Of a DNA stretch of 64,000 bases, positions 47,769 through 59,756 are shown piece by piece. Both the position numbers and the translations under genes were made by a program. This DNA is from Erigeron canadensis (lineage: Eukaryota; Streptophyta; Magnoliopsida; Asterales; Asteraceae), in contig NC_057767.1 of assembly GCF_010389155.1 (NCBI RefSeq), positions 20,037,723-20,101,722 on the forward strand. The letters run 5' to 3'. A model generated the notes under the pieces. The model did not search any database. It saw only the letters and a list, made by a program, of their open reading frames with translations, and was not told the DNA's origin. The stretch's first letter is position 1. Each line of letters starts with the position of its first letter.

Positions 47769-48240
47769 TGTAACACCCCGACTAGGCGGAAAACTCGGGA
47801 TGTGAGATAAAGCACACGCGCACATGGATGTTACATAGGAATACTAAATGAGTGCTTAGGATAAACATAAATAGTCAATTTCATAACCAAACAAGCATAG
47901 TAGTAGTTATGACACACACAAGTTCAACAAAGATGATCAAATTAAGTACGAAAGGTTCCCACGAAGGGGATACGATTGGGCATATTGCCACCAAACACAA
48001 AGTACAAGCATGCAAACTCCAACCCTAAATCCTGAAGTCTGCTAATAGTCCCATGCTACCACTCCTAGCCACGATTAGCCTGATTACCTGAAAGGAATAC
48101 TTAAAAGAGTCAACACAAAGGTTGGTGAGTTCGTAGGTTTGAGTATAAACAAGTAGTATAAAAGCATTTTATACCGCCAATAGATCTCAAGTATTAAGTA
48201 GTATGTAGTGGCTAGTGACCAACTTGCACATAAGTAAGCG

Positions 48241-48536
48241 AGCACACACAATCCTCGATAGGACCGGCTAATAGTATCAATAGAGCACACACAATCCTCA
48301 ATAGGACCGGCTAATAGTATCAATAGAGCACACACAATCCTCAATAGGACCGGCTAATAGTATCAATAGAGCACACACAATCCTCAATAGGACCGGCTAA
48401 TAGTATCAATAGAGCACACACAATCCTCAATAGGACCGGCTAATAGTATCAATAGAGCACACACAATCCTCAATAGGACCGACTAATAGTATCAATAGAG
48501 CACACACAATCCTCAATAGGACCGGCTAATATGTAA
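48241..48536. repeat. 43-bp tandem repeat in D LTR, about 7 copies
   Basis: Units start AGCACACACAATCCTC at 48241 and every 43 bp to 48499. The same array is at 56471-56766 in the other LTR, also about seven copies. Confidence 0.95.
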
Positions 48537-49036
48537 CAAGTAGTCAAATAGCCAAAGGGTAGTAAAAGTAGTTATGGCATGCATAAAAGCTTAAGTAGTA
48601 TTCCTTTCACCCCGAAATAAGTAAAGAAAAAGGGGCTACGAAGACTCACAGTGATCTGCTACAACGTAGTTCTGCGAGCACAGAGTATAAACACAGATAT
48701 AGTAAAATATATCTACTCGAATCCAAGTATGTCTTGATGTCAACCTAATCACAAACCATTGAGCATAGATGGATACATGTATTAGTTCTCGTGATTATTT
48801 ATTCACTAAGTGTCGTTGATGTACTTATGATTTGGTTCAGTAAAGATCTTTAAACGTTTGACTCAACAGTGATTTTCATACACTAGACTCGTAATGAACG
48901 TCTTTGAACTCGCACTTTGATAAACAAGATCAAATATGTCTTGATTATACCTTAATTAGGGTTTCCTTGTACATGATAGACTTGGATTACAACTAAGTAT
49001 AAAATCTGATTTCTACAACTAACGAAAATAGACTTT

Positions 49037-49300
49037 AAATTCGTAAGGTGTATCTGAACGAAGATAAACCTTAAATTCGTAAGGTGTATCTGAACGAAGA
49101 TAGAACTTAAATTCGTAAGGTGTATCTGAACGAAGATAAACCTTAAATTCGTAAGGTGTATCTTAACGAAGATAAACCTTAAATTCGTAAGGTGTATCTG
49201 AACGAAGATAGAACTTAAATTCGTAAGGTGTATCTGAACAAAGATAAACCTTAAATTCGTAAGGTGTATCTGAACGAAGATAAACTTTAAATTCGTTTGA
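49037..49300. repeat. 36-bp tandem repeat in D LTR, about 7 copies
   Basis: Units start AAATTCGTAAGGTGTATC and recur every 36 bp, then degenerate into AAGTTCGTTT-type half units up to about 49420. The matching array is at about 57263-57530. Confidence 0.9.
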
Positions 49301-49767
49301 GGACTTAAGTTCGTTTGGAGCTTAAGTTCGTTTGCTAAGTTCGTTTTGAAGCTTAACTTCGTTTTGGAAGACTTAAATTCGTTTCTAGGAAACTAAATTC
49401 GTTTTAAGTGTTTTTAGGACGAATTTGGGACTTTTCAACAAAAACAAGGGTTTTGAAGATTAAGACATGTTTACGACCCAAATTTGATCACGAAAAGGTT
49501 ACTAACCACTTTTAGACACAAACCCCACTAACTTTTAACACGATTTTTACACCAAAATGGACCAAATCATCAAGAACATACACTTGAAAAGTAAACTTTT
49601 ATTTTGATGAAAATCTCAAAATTTGTTGTGGTTACCTGAAAATCGATGCTAGAAATATGTTTTGATTATCACAAGGAAGCTAAAAATGCAAGAAATCTTG
49701 GTTTAACAACTCAAAATCAAATGATGAATTTTTGTGGGTGAAGATGGTGAATGTATGTGTGTGTGTG

Positions 49768-49803
<36 letters not shown>

Positions 49804-50107
49804 GAGAGAGAGAGGTGAGATGGTAAGAAAATGGTGAAGAAGTGGAAAAATGGGGTTTTCTAACCCTTTTATAGTTTTCCCTTAATTAATGATTCTAATA
49901 AATGTAGGGTCTAAATGAAACATTTTCGGACTAGAATTTCTTGAATACAATCGCTTACGTCTTGAAACCTAACATTCTTATCACAATAGACCATAGACGC
50001 GTCTTATAATTTAAGATTTAAGAGTGAATAGACCTTCATGTGAGCACATATTCGAAACTAGAACATATCATGGATTTATTTAAATTATTTCTAAGGCGGT
50101 TGTTACA

Positions 50108-50123
50108 TTCTCCCCCACTTAAA
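50108..50123 (-). promoter_or_regulatory. Polypurine tract of gypsy D
   Basis: The plus strand reads TTCTCCCCCACTTAAA, giving TTTAAGTGGGGGAGAA on the sense strand next to the 3' LTR. Confidence 0.9.
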
Positions 50124-50349
50124 GGAATTGCGTCCCGAAATTCGAATTTGCACATCATGTTTCATGCTTCGCTTGCACATCAAGTTTACAAGTATTAGAT
50201 TGCATGTTTAGTGCTAAGTGTATTTGCATCAAGAGTAACAATTAGCATGCTTCACATTGAGTTTTCCAAATATCATATTGCATAATAAGCATCAAGTATC
50301 AAGTTAGGAATTAAGTCCTTAAGTTTACTTACTACACTAGGATAATACG

Positions 50350-51590
50350 TTAAGCGAATAGATGTGGATACTTAAGCTTCATCTGATCTTCTCGTTCCCA
50401 AGTGAATTCTGGACCTCTACGGGAGTTCCAACGAACCTTCACCATAGTATACTTATGTCTCTTGAGCTTTTTGACTATTCGTTCTAGAATTTCCACGGGT
50501 TCTTCCTTGAAGGTTAGGTTACTGTCTACTCGTATCTCGTTCAAAGGAACATGTGTTGTTTCATCGGCTAGACACTTCTTGAGGTTCGATACGTGGAAGA
50601 CATCGTGTACGTTACTTAGCTCTTGGGGAAGTTTCAAACGGTAGGCTACTGCACCAATGCGCTCTACGAACTCAAACGGTCCAACATACCTTGGAGCTAG
50701 TTTCCCTCTCTTTATGAATCTGACCACGCCCTTCCATGGCGAAACTTTAAGCATTACTCGATCACCCACCTGAAACTCTAGGGGTTTTCTTCGGTTGTCT
50801 GCATATTTCTTTTGTCTGTCTCTTGCTTTCAGTAGATTCTCCTTAATTTGAGCGACTCTTTCAGTAGTTTCGAGGATGATCTCTGGACCTATTAGTTGCA
50901 TGTCTCCAACTTCGTGCCATGCAAGTGGAGATCGACATTTCCTTCCGTACAAAACCTCATAAGGTGGACACCCGATACTTGCGTGATAACTGTTGTTATA
51001 CGAGAATTCGACTAATGGGAGATGAGGTCCCAACTTCCTCCAAAGTCTATGACACAGGCTCTTAGCATGTCTTCGAGTGTTTGAATCGTTCTCTCACTCT
51101 GTCCGTCTGACTGCGGATGGTAGGCTGTGCTCATATCGATTCGCGTTCCCAAAGCTCGTTGTAATGATCTCCAAAATCCTGAGGTAAATCGACTATCCCT
51201 ATCACTAATGATTGATACAGGGACACCGTGTTTAGCTACAATCTCTTTAAGATACAGACGTGCATACTGCTCCATAGAATAATCTTCACGTATAGGTATG
51301 AAATACGCTGACTTGGTCAGTTGATCTACCACCACCCATATAGCATCTTTACCACTACTCGTTCTTGGTAACTTCGTGACAAAATCCATAGTGATCTTCT
51401 CCCACTTCCAGCTGGGAAGCTCTGGTTGTGTTAGTAGTCCTCCTGGCTTCTTATGTTCTGCTTTAACTCTCAAACACGTTAGACACTTGCTCACGTAAAC
51501 TGCCACATCGCTCTTCATCCCTGGCCACCAAAATAAATCTCGCAAGTCTTGATACATCTTATCTATCCCGGGTGTATAGAGTATCCTGCC
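50350..51590 (-). pseudogene. Gypsy D integrase with chromodomain-like tail
   Basis: Zinc-binding region [10 protein letters not shown] then [16 protein letters not shown], core with [21 protein letters not shown] and [15 protein letters not shown] (D, D, E), and a C-terminal region [14 protein letters not shown] followed by [19 protein letters not shown], the degenerate chromodomain end of plant chromoviruses. A frameshift near 51560 separates it from RNase H and another near 51025 splits the core from the tail. Confidence 0.9.
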
Positions 51591-53575
51591 TTGTGCGCTT
51601 CATCCATTATCAGTTTCCTCAGTCCTCCGTACAGTGGTATCCACATCCGATCACAAAAGTACAGTCCTCCATCATTCCCTTGAGTAAACCGTCCTATCAT
51701 ACCTCCAAGCCCTTCTTTATCAATGTTCTCTTTCTTGTTTGCTTCTACTTGTGCCCCAATAACCCTATCCTTCAGACTGTTATGCACGGTAATGTTCATG
51801 GCTCTAATTCGCCTTGGTCTAACTCTCTCCTTCCTACTCAAGGCGTCTGCTACTACATTTGCCTTTCCGGGATGATATCGAATCTCACAATCGTAGTCGC
51901 TAAACAACTCTAGCCATCGTCTCTGGCGCATATTAAGGTCTTTCTGAGTGAAGATATGCTGGAGGCTCTTATGGTCAGTGTAGATCACACTCTTTGTCCC
52001 GTATAGATAATGTCTCCAACACTTGAGTGCAAAAACGATAGCTCCCAACTCCAAATCATGTGTCGTATAATTCTTTTCGTGAACCTTCAATTGACGTGAG
52101 GCATATGCAATGACCTTGCCTCGCTGCATCAGCACACATCCTAAGCCTTGACCCGATGCGTCGCAATAAACGATAAAATCACCGGTCCCTTCAGGAAGAC
52201 TTAAGACTGGTGCATTACATAACTTCTCTTTCAAGATTCTGAAAGCTTCTTCTTGTTTCTCTCCCCATTCGAAACTCCTATCTTTATGCGTCAACAGTGT
52301 AAGAGGTTGTGCAATCTTTGAGAAGTTCTCGATAAATCGTCGGTAGTAGCCTGCTAAACCGAGAAACTGTCTGATCTCTGTCGGTGTCTCTGGCCTTCTC
52401 CAATTCTCAACTGCTTCTATTTTACTGGGGTCGACCTTGATTCCATCTTTGTCAACTACATGGCCCAAAAACTTTACTTCCTCCAACCAAAATTCACATT
52501 TTGAAAACTTCCCGTACAACTTTTCAGCTCTCAGAAGTTCTAATGCTTTCCTCAAGTGCACTTCATGCTCCTGTTTCGTCTTGGAATAAATGAGGATGTC
52601 GTCGATGAATACGATGATGAATTTATCAAGGTAGGGTCTACATACACGGTTCATGAGATCCATGAAAACGGCGGGCGCGTTCGTCAGACCGAAAGGCATC
52701 ACTAAGAACTCAAAGTGCCCATATCTCGTGCTAAACGCCGTTTTCGGTACGTCTTCTTCACAAACTCTTAACTGATGATAGCCCGATCGAAGATCGATTT
52801 TTGAGAAGTACTTTGCGCCTTGCAATTGATCAAACAAATCATCGATGCGCGGTAAAGGATATCGATTCTTAATGGTTAACTTGTTGAGCTCACGATAATC
52901 AATGCACATGCGAAAAGATCCGTCCTTCTTCTTTACAAATAGTATCGGTGCACCCCATGGCGATGAACTTGGTCGAATGAATCCCTTATCTTGTAACTCT
53001 TGCAACTGTGACTCGAGTTCTTGCATTTCAGAAGGTGCTAAACAATATGGTGTCTTTGCTACCGGCATAGCGTTAGGAATGAGATCGATTCGGAATTCGA
53101 CTTGGCGAGACGGGGGTAATCCCTGGATGTCATCAGGAAAGACATCGGGAAATTCACGAACTATTTGTATATCAGCTAGTTTGGTTACTTCAGTTGTTGT
53201 GCTCATTAGGATCTGTTTGTGTGACTCGGGTCTCTCGCCTTGAATTTCTAATACCTCTCCCCCACTTAAAGGGATTCTAAGAATTTTTGCACGACATACA
53301 ATGGTTGCATCTACCTGGGATAACCAATCCATCCCTACTATTACATCGAAGCTACCCATTTCAAACGGGATTAGATCTATATAGTATGAATGAGTATCTA
53401 GTGTTAACACACATTTAGGCACAAATTTGTAAGTTTAGAGGTTTCACCACTAGCTACCTCTATTTCATAGCAAGCATGAGTACGAATGGGTTTCACGTTA
53501 ATATACACACGAAGTTAGTGGAGATAAAACTATAGTCGGCACCCGTATCGAATAACACAGTAGCTAGATGATTAT
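51563..53575 (-). pseudogene. Gypsy D protease, reverse transcriptase and RNase H
   Basis: The protease active site LFDTGADYSF is readable at about 53530-53560, in a different frame from both gag and RT. RT in the main frame (53422-51563): [42 protein letters not shown] and the catalytic [10 protein letters not shown]. RNase H has [32 protein letters not shown] and ADALSRKE. Except for the shifts at both ends, this 619-codon frame is open. Confidence 0.95.
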
Positions 53576-55078
53576 TTAAGAGAAATGTACCCGTGAAACG
53601 TTAGGATCGTTAGCAGCTTCTACTGCGTTCAAGGCAAAGACTCGGCCCCTGGCCTGCTGGGCTTGGTTAACTCTGGGAGGATTTGGTGCTGCAATCTGCA
53701 ATGGATTCTGATTAGCTGCGGCTGGAATGGGTCGTCTAGCAACTCTTGGGCAAACATTCCGGTAGTGATCAGTGCTACCGCACTCGTAGCATCCTCCGCG
53801 ATTGACTGGTGGGTTTCTAGCGTTCAACGGTGCTACATGAGGTGGTGCTGCTGGAGCTCTGGCAATCCTGCAATCTCTAGCCAAATGTCCAAACTTCTGA
53901 CAATTCTGACAAAATCGGCATGGCACTGCTGTTGAATGATGATAAGTACAAGTAGCACACTGTGGAAATTGGCCAACATACGCCTTCTGCCCCGGCTCAA
54001 CTGCTGCAAACACCTTTCCAACTCTGACCCTCTTGTCAGCTCTGAAGTCCCTTCTTTTACTGGGTTCACCAAAGTCTCTCTTCTTCTCTGCAGACCTTGT
54101 CAGTGTCCCAGCCCTAACCAAGTCATCAGTCATGGCACTGGTTCTTCGAATTGCTTCTTCAATCGAGTAAGGAGGAATGCCAGTCAGGGTGTTACGGATC
54201 TGAGGAATGAGACCATAGATGTATCTCTCAATCAACTTTGACTCAGGAGTCACCAAATGTGGTACCAATCTAGCCAACTCTTGAAACTTGCTAGTATACT
54301 CTGCATGGCCAGATCCCACCATGGTGTGGTGCCAAAACTCTTGCTCAATCTTCTGCATCTCATTTAGTGGACAAAATCGGTTCTTCATCATCTCTTTAAA
54401 CTGATCCCATGGTGTCTCAAAAGTAGTAGTTCTTCCACGGGCTCTTAACAAAGTATTCCACCATGACAGTGCATCATCGGTGAATGAACCTCCAGTGAAT
54501 CTTACACTCTGATGAGATGGACATTCACTTATGTCCATGACTGCTTCCAACTTCTCCGACCACTTCATAAACACACCAGCTCCTCCTTTCCCGTTATAAT
54601 CTGGGGGGCCACACTTCTTAAACTCGGTGTAACTGCAACCTCTTCTCCCCATAGCATAATCATCATTTCTAGGAATTCTTCTGGGTCCAGGGCCCACATA
54701 CACACCATCATCAACAAACTCCACTTCGGGGTCAAAGTTCTCTGGTTCTTGATTCACTTGTTGCGGTGCAACTCTTACAGGTTCAACTTCAACTTCAGGT
54801 GCTCTTCGGTTCTGGTTCGGGGCAGCACCCATTGCAGCAGTCACTTGTTCGATGATAGTAGGCATTGAAGCTGCTAACTGCTCTGCAATGATAGTAGCTA
54901 AATCAGGGTTCTCGCCATAACCCATGCCATCACCACGGCCACCACGACCTCTACCACGGCCTATTCCTTGCTGCCCTCCACGACCTCCTCTCGGGTTGCC
55001 ACGACCACCTCCAGGGTTACCACGACCTACACCATTATCTTGTGCTTCGACATTCGGGTTTGCTCGTGTTCGCACCAT
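53576..55078 (-). CDS. Gypsy D Gag
   Basis: A 500-residue open frame from MVRTRANPNV to 53576. Gly/Arg-rich N-terminus (GGRGNPRGGRGGQQG), then the gypsy Gag domain (residues about 150-320: WSEKLEAVMDISECPSHQSV; FMKW; YTSKFQELARLVPHLV), a basic linker, and two zinc knuckles, CQNCQKFGHLARDC and CYECGSTDHYRNVC. It packages element RNA. The frame ends a few codons early (VSRVHFS) because of a shift just before protease; families of this type usually read through into protease. The Gag itself looks intact. Confidence 0.9.
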   Translation of the reverse strand: MVRTRANPNVEAQDNGVGRGNPGGGRGNPRGGRGGQQGIGRGRGRGGRGDGMGYGENPDLATIIAEQLAASMPTIIEQVTAAMGAAPNQNRRAPEVEVEPVRVAPQQVNQEPENFDPEVEFVDDGVYVGPGPRRIPRNDDYAMGRRGCSYTEFKKCGPPDYNGKGGAGVFMKWSEKLEAVMDISECPSHQSVRFTGGSFTDDALSWWNTLLRARGRTTTFETPWDQFKEMMKNRFCPLNEMQKIEQEFWHHTMVGSGHAEYTSKFQELARLVPHLVTPESKLIERYIYGLIPQIRNTLTGIPPYSIEEAIRRTSAMTDDLVRAGTLTRSAEKKRDFGEPSKRRDFRADKRVRVGKVFAAVEPGQKAYVGQFPQCATCTYHHSTAVPCRFCQNCQKFGHLARDCRIARAPAAPPHVAPLNARNPPVNRGGCYECGSTDHYRNVCPRVARRPIPAAANQNPLQIAAPNPPRVNQAQQARGRVFALNAVEAANDPNVSRVHFS

Positions 55079-55978
55079 TTTTCCTATATTAGGAAAAGAC
55101 GGGTCCGGCGTTAGAATGAAGGAATAGTCGTTCGTGACGTCAATTACGCACTCTTAACACACTCGTGTTAGTTTTCTAGAATCCTAAACATTTTACTTTC
55201 AATATCACATGTAATTCAAGAGATTGAGCATTATGTCTGAAAAGTGAACATTATCATCAATATCAATCATGCAGCACAGAGTAATATTACAATAGAATCT
55301 TCGTTTCATGAAAGATAGTTTGCAAGATGAATACTACAACCATTTCAACTTAAATGAAAATTTTTTTAATTCCGATTACTTTTCGACAGCCAAAGTGTGG
55401 TCCGGATCTAACACCTACATCCGTTGCACTAGCGGTGTATGTATACAGGGTGTACCAGCGGCTAACCCTCCACACCTCTAGTACATCTAATGCAAGGTCG
55501 GCTCACGGTACTGACATGCTCCCTAGATATTGGCAAAGGTATGTATACAGGTTGTACCAGCGGCTAACCCTCCACCCGACCAATACCTATTGAACATGCC
55601 AGAGTTGCTACCACACTCTAACCATCTAAGGCACGATCCATGTTGCCATCAAGTCCATAGAAAATATACCACACGCGAAAAGTTGATCAGGCTTTTCTGT
55701 GATGATATATCGCCATACTTCCTTGCTAATAACACTTCATATCGCTAACTTATTATTATTATTTAAATTTAACACATCTCATAGATCGAATACCAATAGC
55801 ATGAGTACACGTGGCAAGGTAGCATGGTTCTAGGGTCTGTGCATGAATGGGTATAATAGCATGAATATCGCAGATATAGATAAAATCCATAGAGTTTGAA
55901 TGCACACTTAATTCCTATCATGCATGCTACGTGCGGTTCCTAAGTTATAGTCTAGGCATACCACCTAATTCACTATAA
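55079..55978 (-). promoter_or_regulatory. Leader of gypsy D
   Basis: About 900 bp, noncoding. A segment containing TGTACCAGCGGCTAACCCTC is duplicated (about 55450 and 55553), each preceded by a GTATGTATACAGG block. Confidence 0.7.
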
Positions 55979-55995
55979 CCACGGCTCTGATACCA
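55979..55995 (-). promoter_or_regulatory. Primer binding site of gypsy D
   Basis: Complement of CCACGGCTCTGATACCA, giving TGGTATCAGAGCCGTGG, matching initiator tRNA-Met over 17 bases, three bases from the LTR. Confidence 0.95.
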
Positions 55996-55998
55996 ATC

Positions 55999-58318
55999 TG
56001 CAACACCCCGACTAGGCGGAAAACTCGGGATGTGAGATAAAGCACACGCGCACATGGATGTTACATAGGAATACTAAATGAGTGCTTAGGATAAACATAA
56101 ATAGTCAATTTCATAACCAAACAAGCATAGTAGTAGTGATGACACACACAAGTTCAACAAAGATGATCAAATTAAGTACGAAAGGTTCCCACGCAGGGGA
56201 TACGATTGGGCATATTGCCACCAAACACAAAGTACAAGCATGCAAACTCCAACCCTAAATCCTAAAGTCTGCTAATAGTCCCATGCTTCCACTCCTAGCC
56301 ACGATTAGCCTGATTACCTGAAAGGAATACTTAAAAGAGTCAACACAAAGGTTGGTGAGTTCGTAGGTTTGAGTATAAACAAGTAGTATAAAAGCATTTT
56401 ATACCGCCAATAGATCTCAAGTATTAAGTAGTATGTAGTGGCTAGTGACCAACTTGCACATAAGTAAGCGAGCACACACAATCCTCGATAGGACCGGCTA
56501 ATAGTATCAATAGAGCACACACAATCCTCAATAGGACCGGCTAATAGTATCAATAGAGCACACACAATCCTCAATAGGACCGGCTAATAGTATCAATAGA
56601 GCACACACAATCCTCAATAGGACCGGCTAATAGTATCAATAGAGCACACACAATCCTCAATAGGACCGGCTAATAGTATCAATAGAGCACACACAATCCT
56701 CAATAGGACCGGCTATTAGTATCAATAGAGCACACACAATCCTCAATAGGACCGGCTAATATGTAACAAGTAGTCAAATAGCCAAAGGGTAGTAAAAGTA
56801 GTTACGGCATGCATAAAAGCTTAAGTAGTATTCCTTTCACCCCGAAATAAGTAAAGAAAAAGGGGCTACGAAGACTCACAGTGATCTGCTACAACGTAGT
56901 TCTGCGAGCACAGAGTATAAACACAGATATAGTAAAATATATCTACTCGAATCCAAGTATGTCTTGATGTCAACCTAATCACAAACCATTGAGCATAGAT
57001 GGATACATGTATTAGTTCTCGTGATTATTTATTCACTAAGTGTCGTTGATGTACTTATGATTTGGTTCAGTAAAGATCTTTAAACGTTTGACTCAACAGT
57101 GATTTTCATACACTAGACTCGTAATGAACGTCTTTGAACTCGCACTTTGATAAACAAGATCAAATATGTCTTGATTATACCTTAATTAGGGCTTCCTTGT
57201 ACATGATAGACTTGGATTACAACTAAGTATAAAATCTGATTTCTACAACTAACGAAAATAGACTTTAAATTCGTAAGGTGTATCTGAACGAAGATAAACC
57301 TTAAATTCGTAAGGTGTATCTGAACAAAGATAGAACTTAAATTCGTAAGGTGTATCTGAACGAAGATAAACCTTAAATTCGTAAGGTGTATCTGAACGAA
57401 GATAAACCTTAAATTCGTAAGGTGTATCTGAACGAAGATAGAACTTAAATTCGTAAGGTGTATCTGAACGAAGATAAACCTTAAATTCGTAAGGTGTATC
57501 TGAACGAAGATAAACCTTAAATTCGTTTGAGGACTTAAGTTCGTTTGGAGCTTAAGTTCGTTTGCTAAGTTCGTTTTGAAGCTTAACTTCGTTTTGGAAG
57601 ACTTAAATTCGTTTCTAGGATACTAAATTCGTTTTAAGTGTTTTTAGGACGAATTTGGGACTGTTCAACAAAAACAAGGGTTTTGAAGATTAAGACATGT
57701 TTACGACCCAAATTTGATCACGAAAAGGTTACTAACCACTTTTAGACACAAACCCCACTAACTTTTAACACGATTTTTACACCAAAATGGACCAAATCAT
57801 CAACATACACTTGAAAAGTAAACTTTTATTTTGATGAAAATCTCAAAATTTGTTGTGGTTACCTGAAAATCGATGCTAGAAATATGTTTTGATTATCACA
57901 AGGAAGCTAAAAATGCAAGAAATCTTGGTTTAACAACTCAAAATCAAATGATGAATTTTTGTGGGTGAAGATGGTGAATGTATGTGTGTGTGTTTTTTTT
58001 TTTTTTTTTTTAGAGAGAGAGAGAGGTGAGATGGGAAGAAAATGGTGAAGAAGTGGAAAAATGGGGTTTTCTAACCCTTTTATAGTTTTCCCTTAATTAA
58101 TGATTCTAATAAATGTAGGGTCTAAATGAAACATTTTCGGACTAGAATTTCTTGAATACAATCGCTTACGTCTTGAAACCTAACATTGTTATCACAATAG
58201 ACCATAGACGCGTCTTATAATTTAAGATTTAAGAGTGAATAGACCTTCATGTGAGCACATATTCGAAACTAGAACATATCATGGATTTATTTAAATTATT
58301 TCTAAGGCGGTTGTTACA
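55999..58318 (-). repeat. 5' LTR of gypsy D
   Basis: 2320 bp, nearly identical to 47769-50107. Differences include a shorter poly-T tract (about 57990-58010) and a 3-bp deletion near 57802. The tandem arrays are at 56471-56766 and 57263-57530. Confidence 0.95.
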
Positions 58319-58774
58319 CTGTGTCATTAGTTCCTCCCACATTAACTTAGAATTTTCAAGTAAAACTAAGGTGGGTCTGAGAGACTCAGGAACTGAATAA
58401 AGAATCATATTCTGAAGCTTAGTATCAATATCTACCAGCCTATGATCCTCCTCAGACCAATGATCCTTCTCCTTGGGTGTTAACCTAGGAGTCCCATCAG
58501 CCGAGTAGACAACAGTAGAAGCATTCATGGGTACAAAGGGACCATCTTTCAAAATATCGGTCAGATGCCTTTCAACACCAACAATATACTTAAGCATGCA
58601 AGCTTTCCATGTGATAAATGAGTCACTATCCCCATTGAACTTAGGGACAGGGTTTATTGGAAAGTGAACTTGAACATTATGTTGAGGTATATTATTGTTG
58701 ATGTTCGGGGGTGGTTGAGGATTATTAGGGTTAGTTTGATTTGGAATAGGTCCACCATCTTGTTGTCCAGACAT
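58319..58774 (-). pseudogene. Sirevirus Z Gag, N-terminal part
   Basis: Starts MSGQQDGGPIPNQ at 58774, 52 bases after the primer site, as in B. Pro/Asn-rich N-terminus, then VPKFNGDSDSFITWKACM and DIDTKLQNMILYSVPESLRP, and LMWEELMTQ where gypsy D interrupts. The open frame continues into the gypsy LTR to 58247, but those codons are not Gag. The other part is at 46477-47768. Confidence 0.9.
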
Positions 58775-58826
58775 ATCTGCAGATCAAAAGTTAGATGAAT
58801 AGGTCTTGTTACAAGTAACTTAAACT

Positions 58827-58838
58827 GCTCTAATACCA
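58827..58838 (-). promoter_or_regulatory. Primer binding site of Sirevirus Z (one mismatch)
   Basis: GCTCTAATACCA on the plus strand: the usual GCTCTGATACCA with one change, two bases from the LTR. Confidence 0.85.
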
Positions 58839-58840
58839 AA

Positions 58841-59756
58841 TGTAAGTCCCAAATATATGCAAGATATGTATAATTAACCCGACTGGCAAGTACTCACAAA
58901 CTGGAAGACGACCAGTTTGTAGTATGATCCAGATGTGGATATTAAACAAGTAAAGAATGCAAGTAACTTAAAGAACAAGTGCAGAAACTATATAAATACT
59001 AGATATAATCAAGTATGGAGCATTGAGGCACTTAGTATTTTTCGATGTATTTTCTTTATTGATATAAACAAAATACAAGGATTGTTGCGGAACAAAGATA
59101 AACACAAAGTGTGTAAATATCTAAACAATCCCGAAATACAAGTGATCTAAAACTTGGAAATACTTGTAAGAGTTACTTAGAGTATACCTCACAAGTTGCA
59201 ATGCAAAGGTTTCTAGCATTTTGCAAGTTGTGAGATGTCTTGTATTTATAAGCCAAGATGTCTTTGATGACATGGCAATGGCCGTACAAATACGGTTGGG
59301 AGCATTTATGGATTTGTAAACCAAATCCATAACATGCTTGTTTAAGGTAAAAGCGTGTAAGTCAATTGATGTGACTTGACACTCTTTATTCCCAACCTTT
59401 TACTCAAACTAGCACAATACCAGGTATAATGTTATTAACCAGGTAATGGTCGTTAAAGTACTTTTGAAAACACTTCCTCGTAATCAGTGTAAAAGTGTTG
59501 TAAGGACTTTTACACTGAGCTGCTTCAGTTTTGTCTTCAGATAGAATCGTCCCTGAGCTCTGCTTCTGAGATGATTCTTTTCTTCAGTCTTCAGTCTTTG
59601 ACTTCAGTCTGAACGTCTTCAGTGTGGTTGATTCTGAAACTGAAGTGAAGCTTTAGTGAGCTTTATTCTGAATGACTTCAGAATCCTGAGTAAGCTTCCT
59701 TCATTGAACTTCAACTATTTTGAACAAATCATTGTTGGTCAATTTTCGACCTAACA
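58841..59756 (-). repeat. 5' LTR of Sirevirus Z
   Basis: Plus strand runs from TGTAAGTCCC to GACCTAACA, the complement of a TGTTAGGTC start. It is homologous to the B LTR (31028-32011) but diverged and slightly shorter. A TATTTATAAG stretch near 59235 gives a TATAAATA on the sense strand. The outer flank TATCG (59757-59761) has no partner in the window. Confidence 0.85.

Larger units (their letters stand above)
47769..50107 (-). repeat. 3' LTR of gypsy D
   Basis: 2339 bp from TGTAACACCCC to GGTTGTTACA on the plus strand. It contains two tandem-repeat blocks and a poly-T/GA tract at about 49770-49815 that is longer than in the other LTR. Confidence 0.95.
47769..58318 (-). mobile_element. Gypsy element D (chromovirus-like), full-length
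   Basis: 10.5 kb with two 2.3-kb LTRs, a primer site, gag, protease, RT/RNase H, integrase and a polypurine tract, in gypsy order on the minus strand. The flanks are CTGTC (47764-47768) and CTGTG (58319-58323), a 5-bp duplication with one mismatch within Z gag. By eye the LTRs differ at about 18 of roughly 2320 positions, so this is probably the youngest insertion in the window. Tekay/Del is the likely clade, from LTR length and integrase tail. Confidence 0.95.

Noticed and set aside
48084..48344. 86-codon open frame, repeated identically at 56314-56574
   Set aside because: It lies in the gypsy LTR across the 43-bp minisatellite; identity reflects LTR duplication, not a gene.
48241..48536. 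CRISPR-like array
   Set aside because: Head-to-tail 43-bp minisatellite without unique spacers, located inside a plant LTR.
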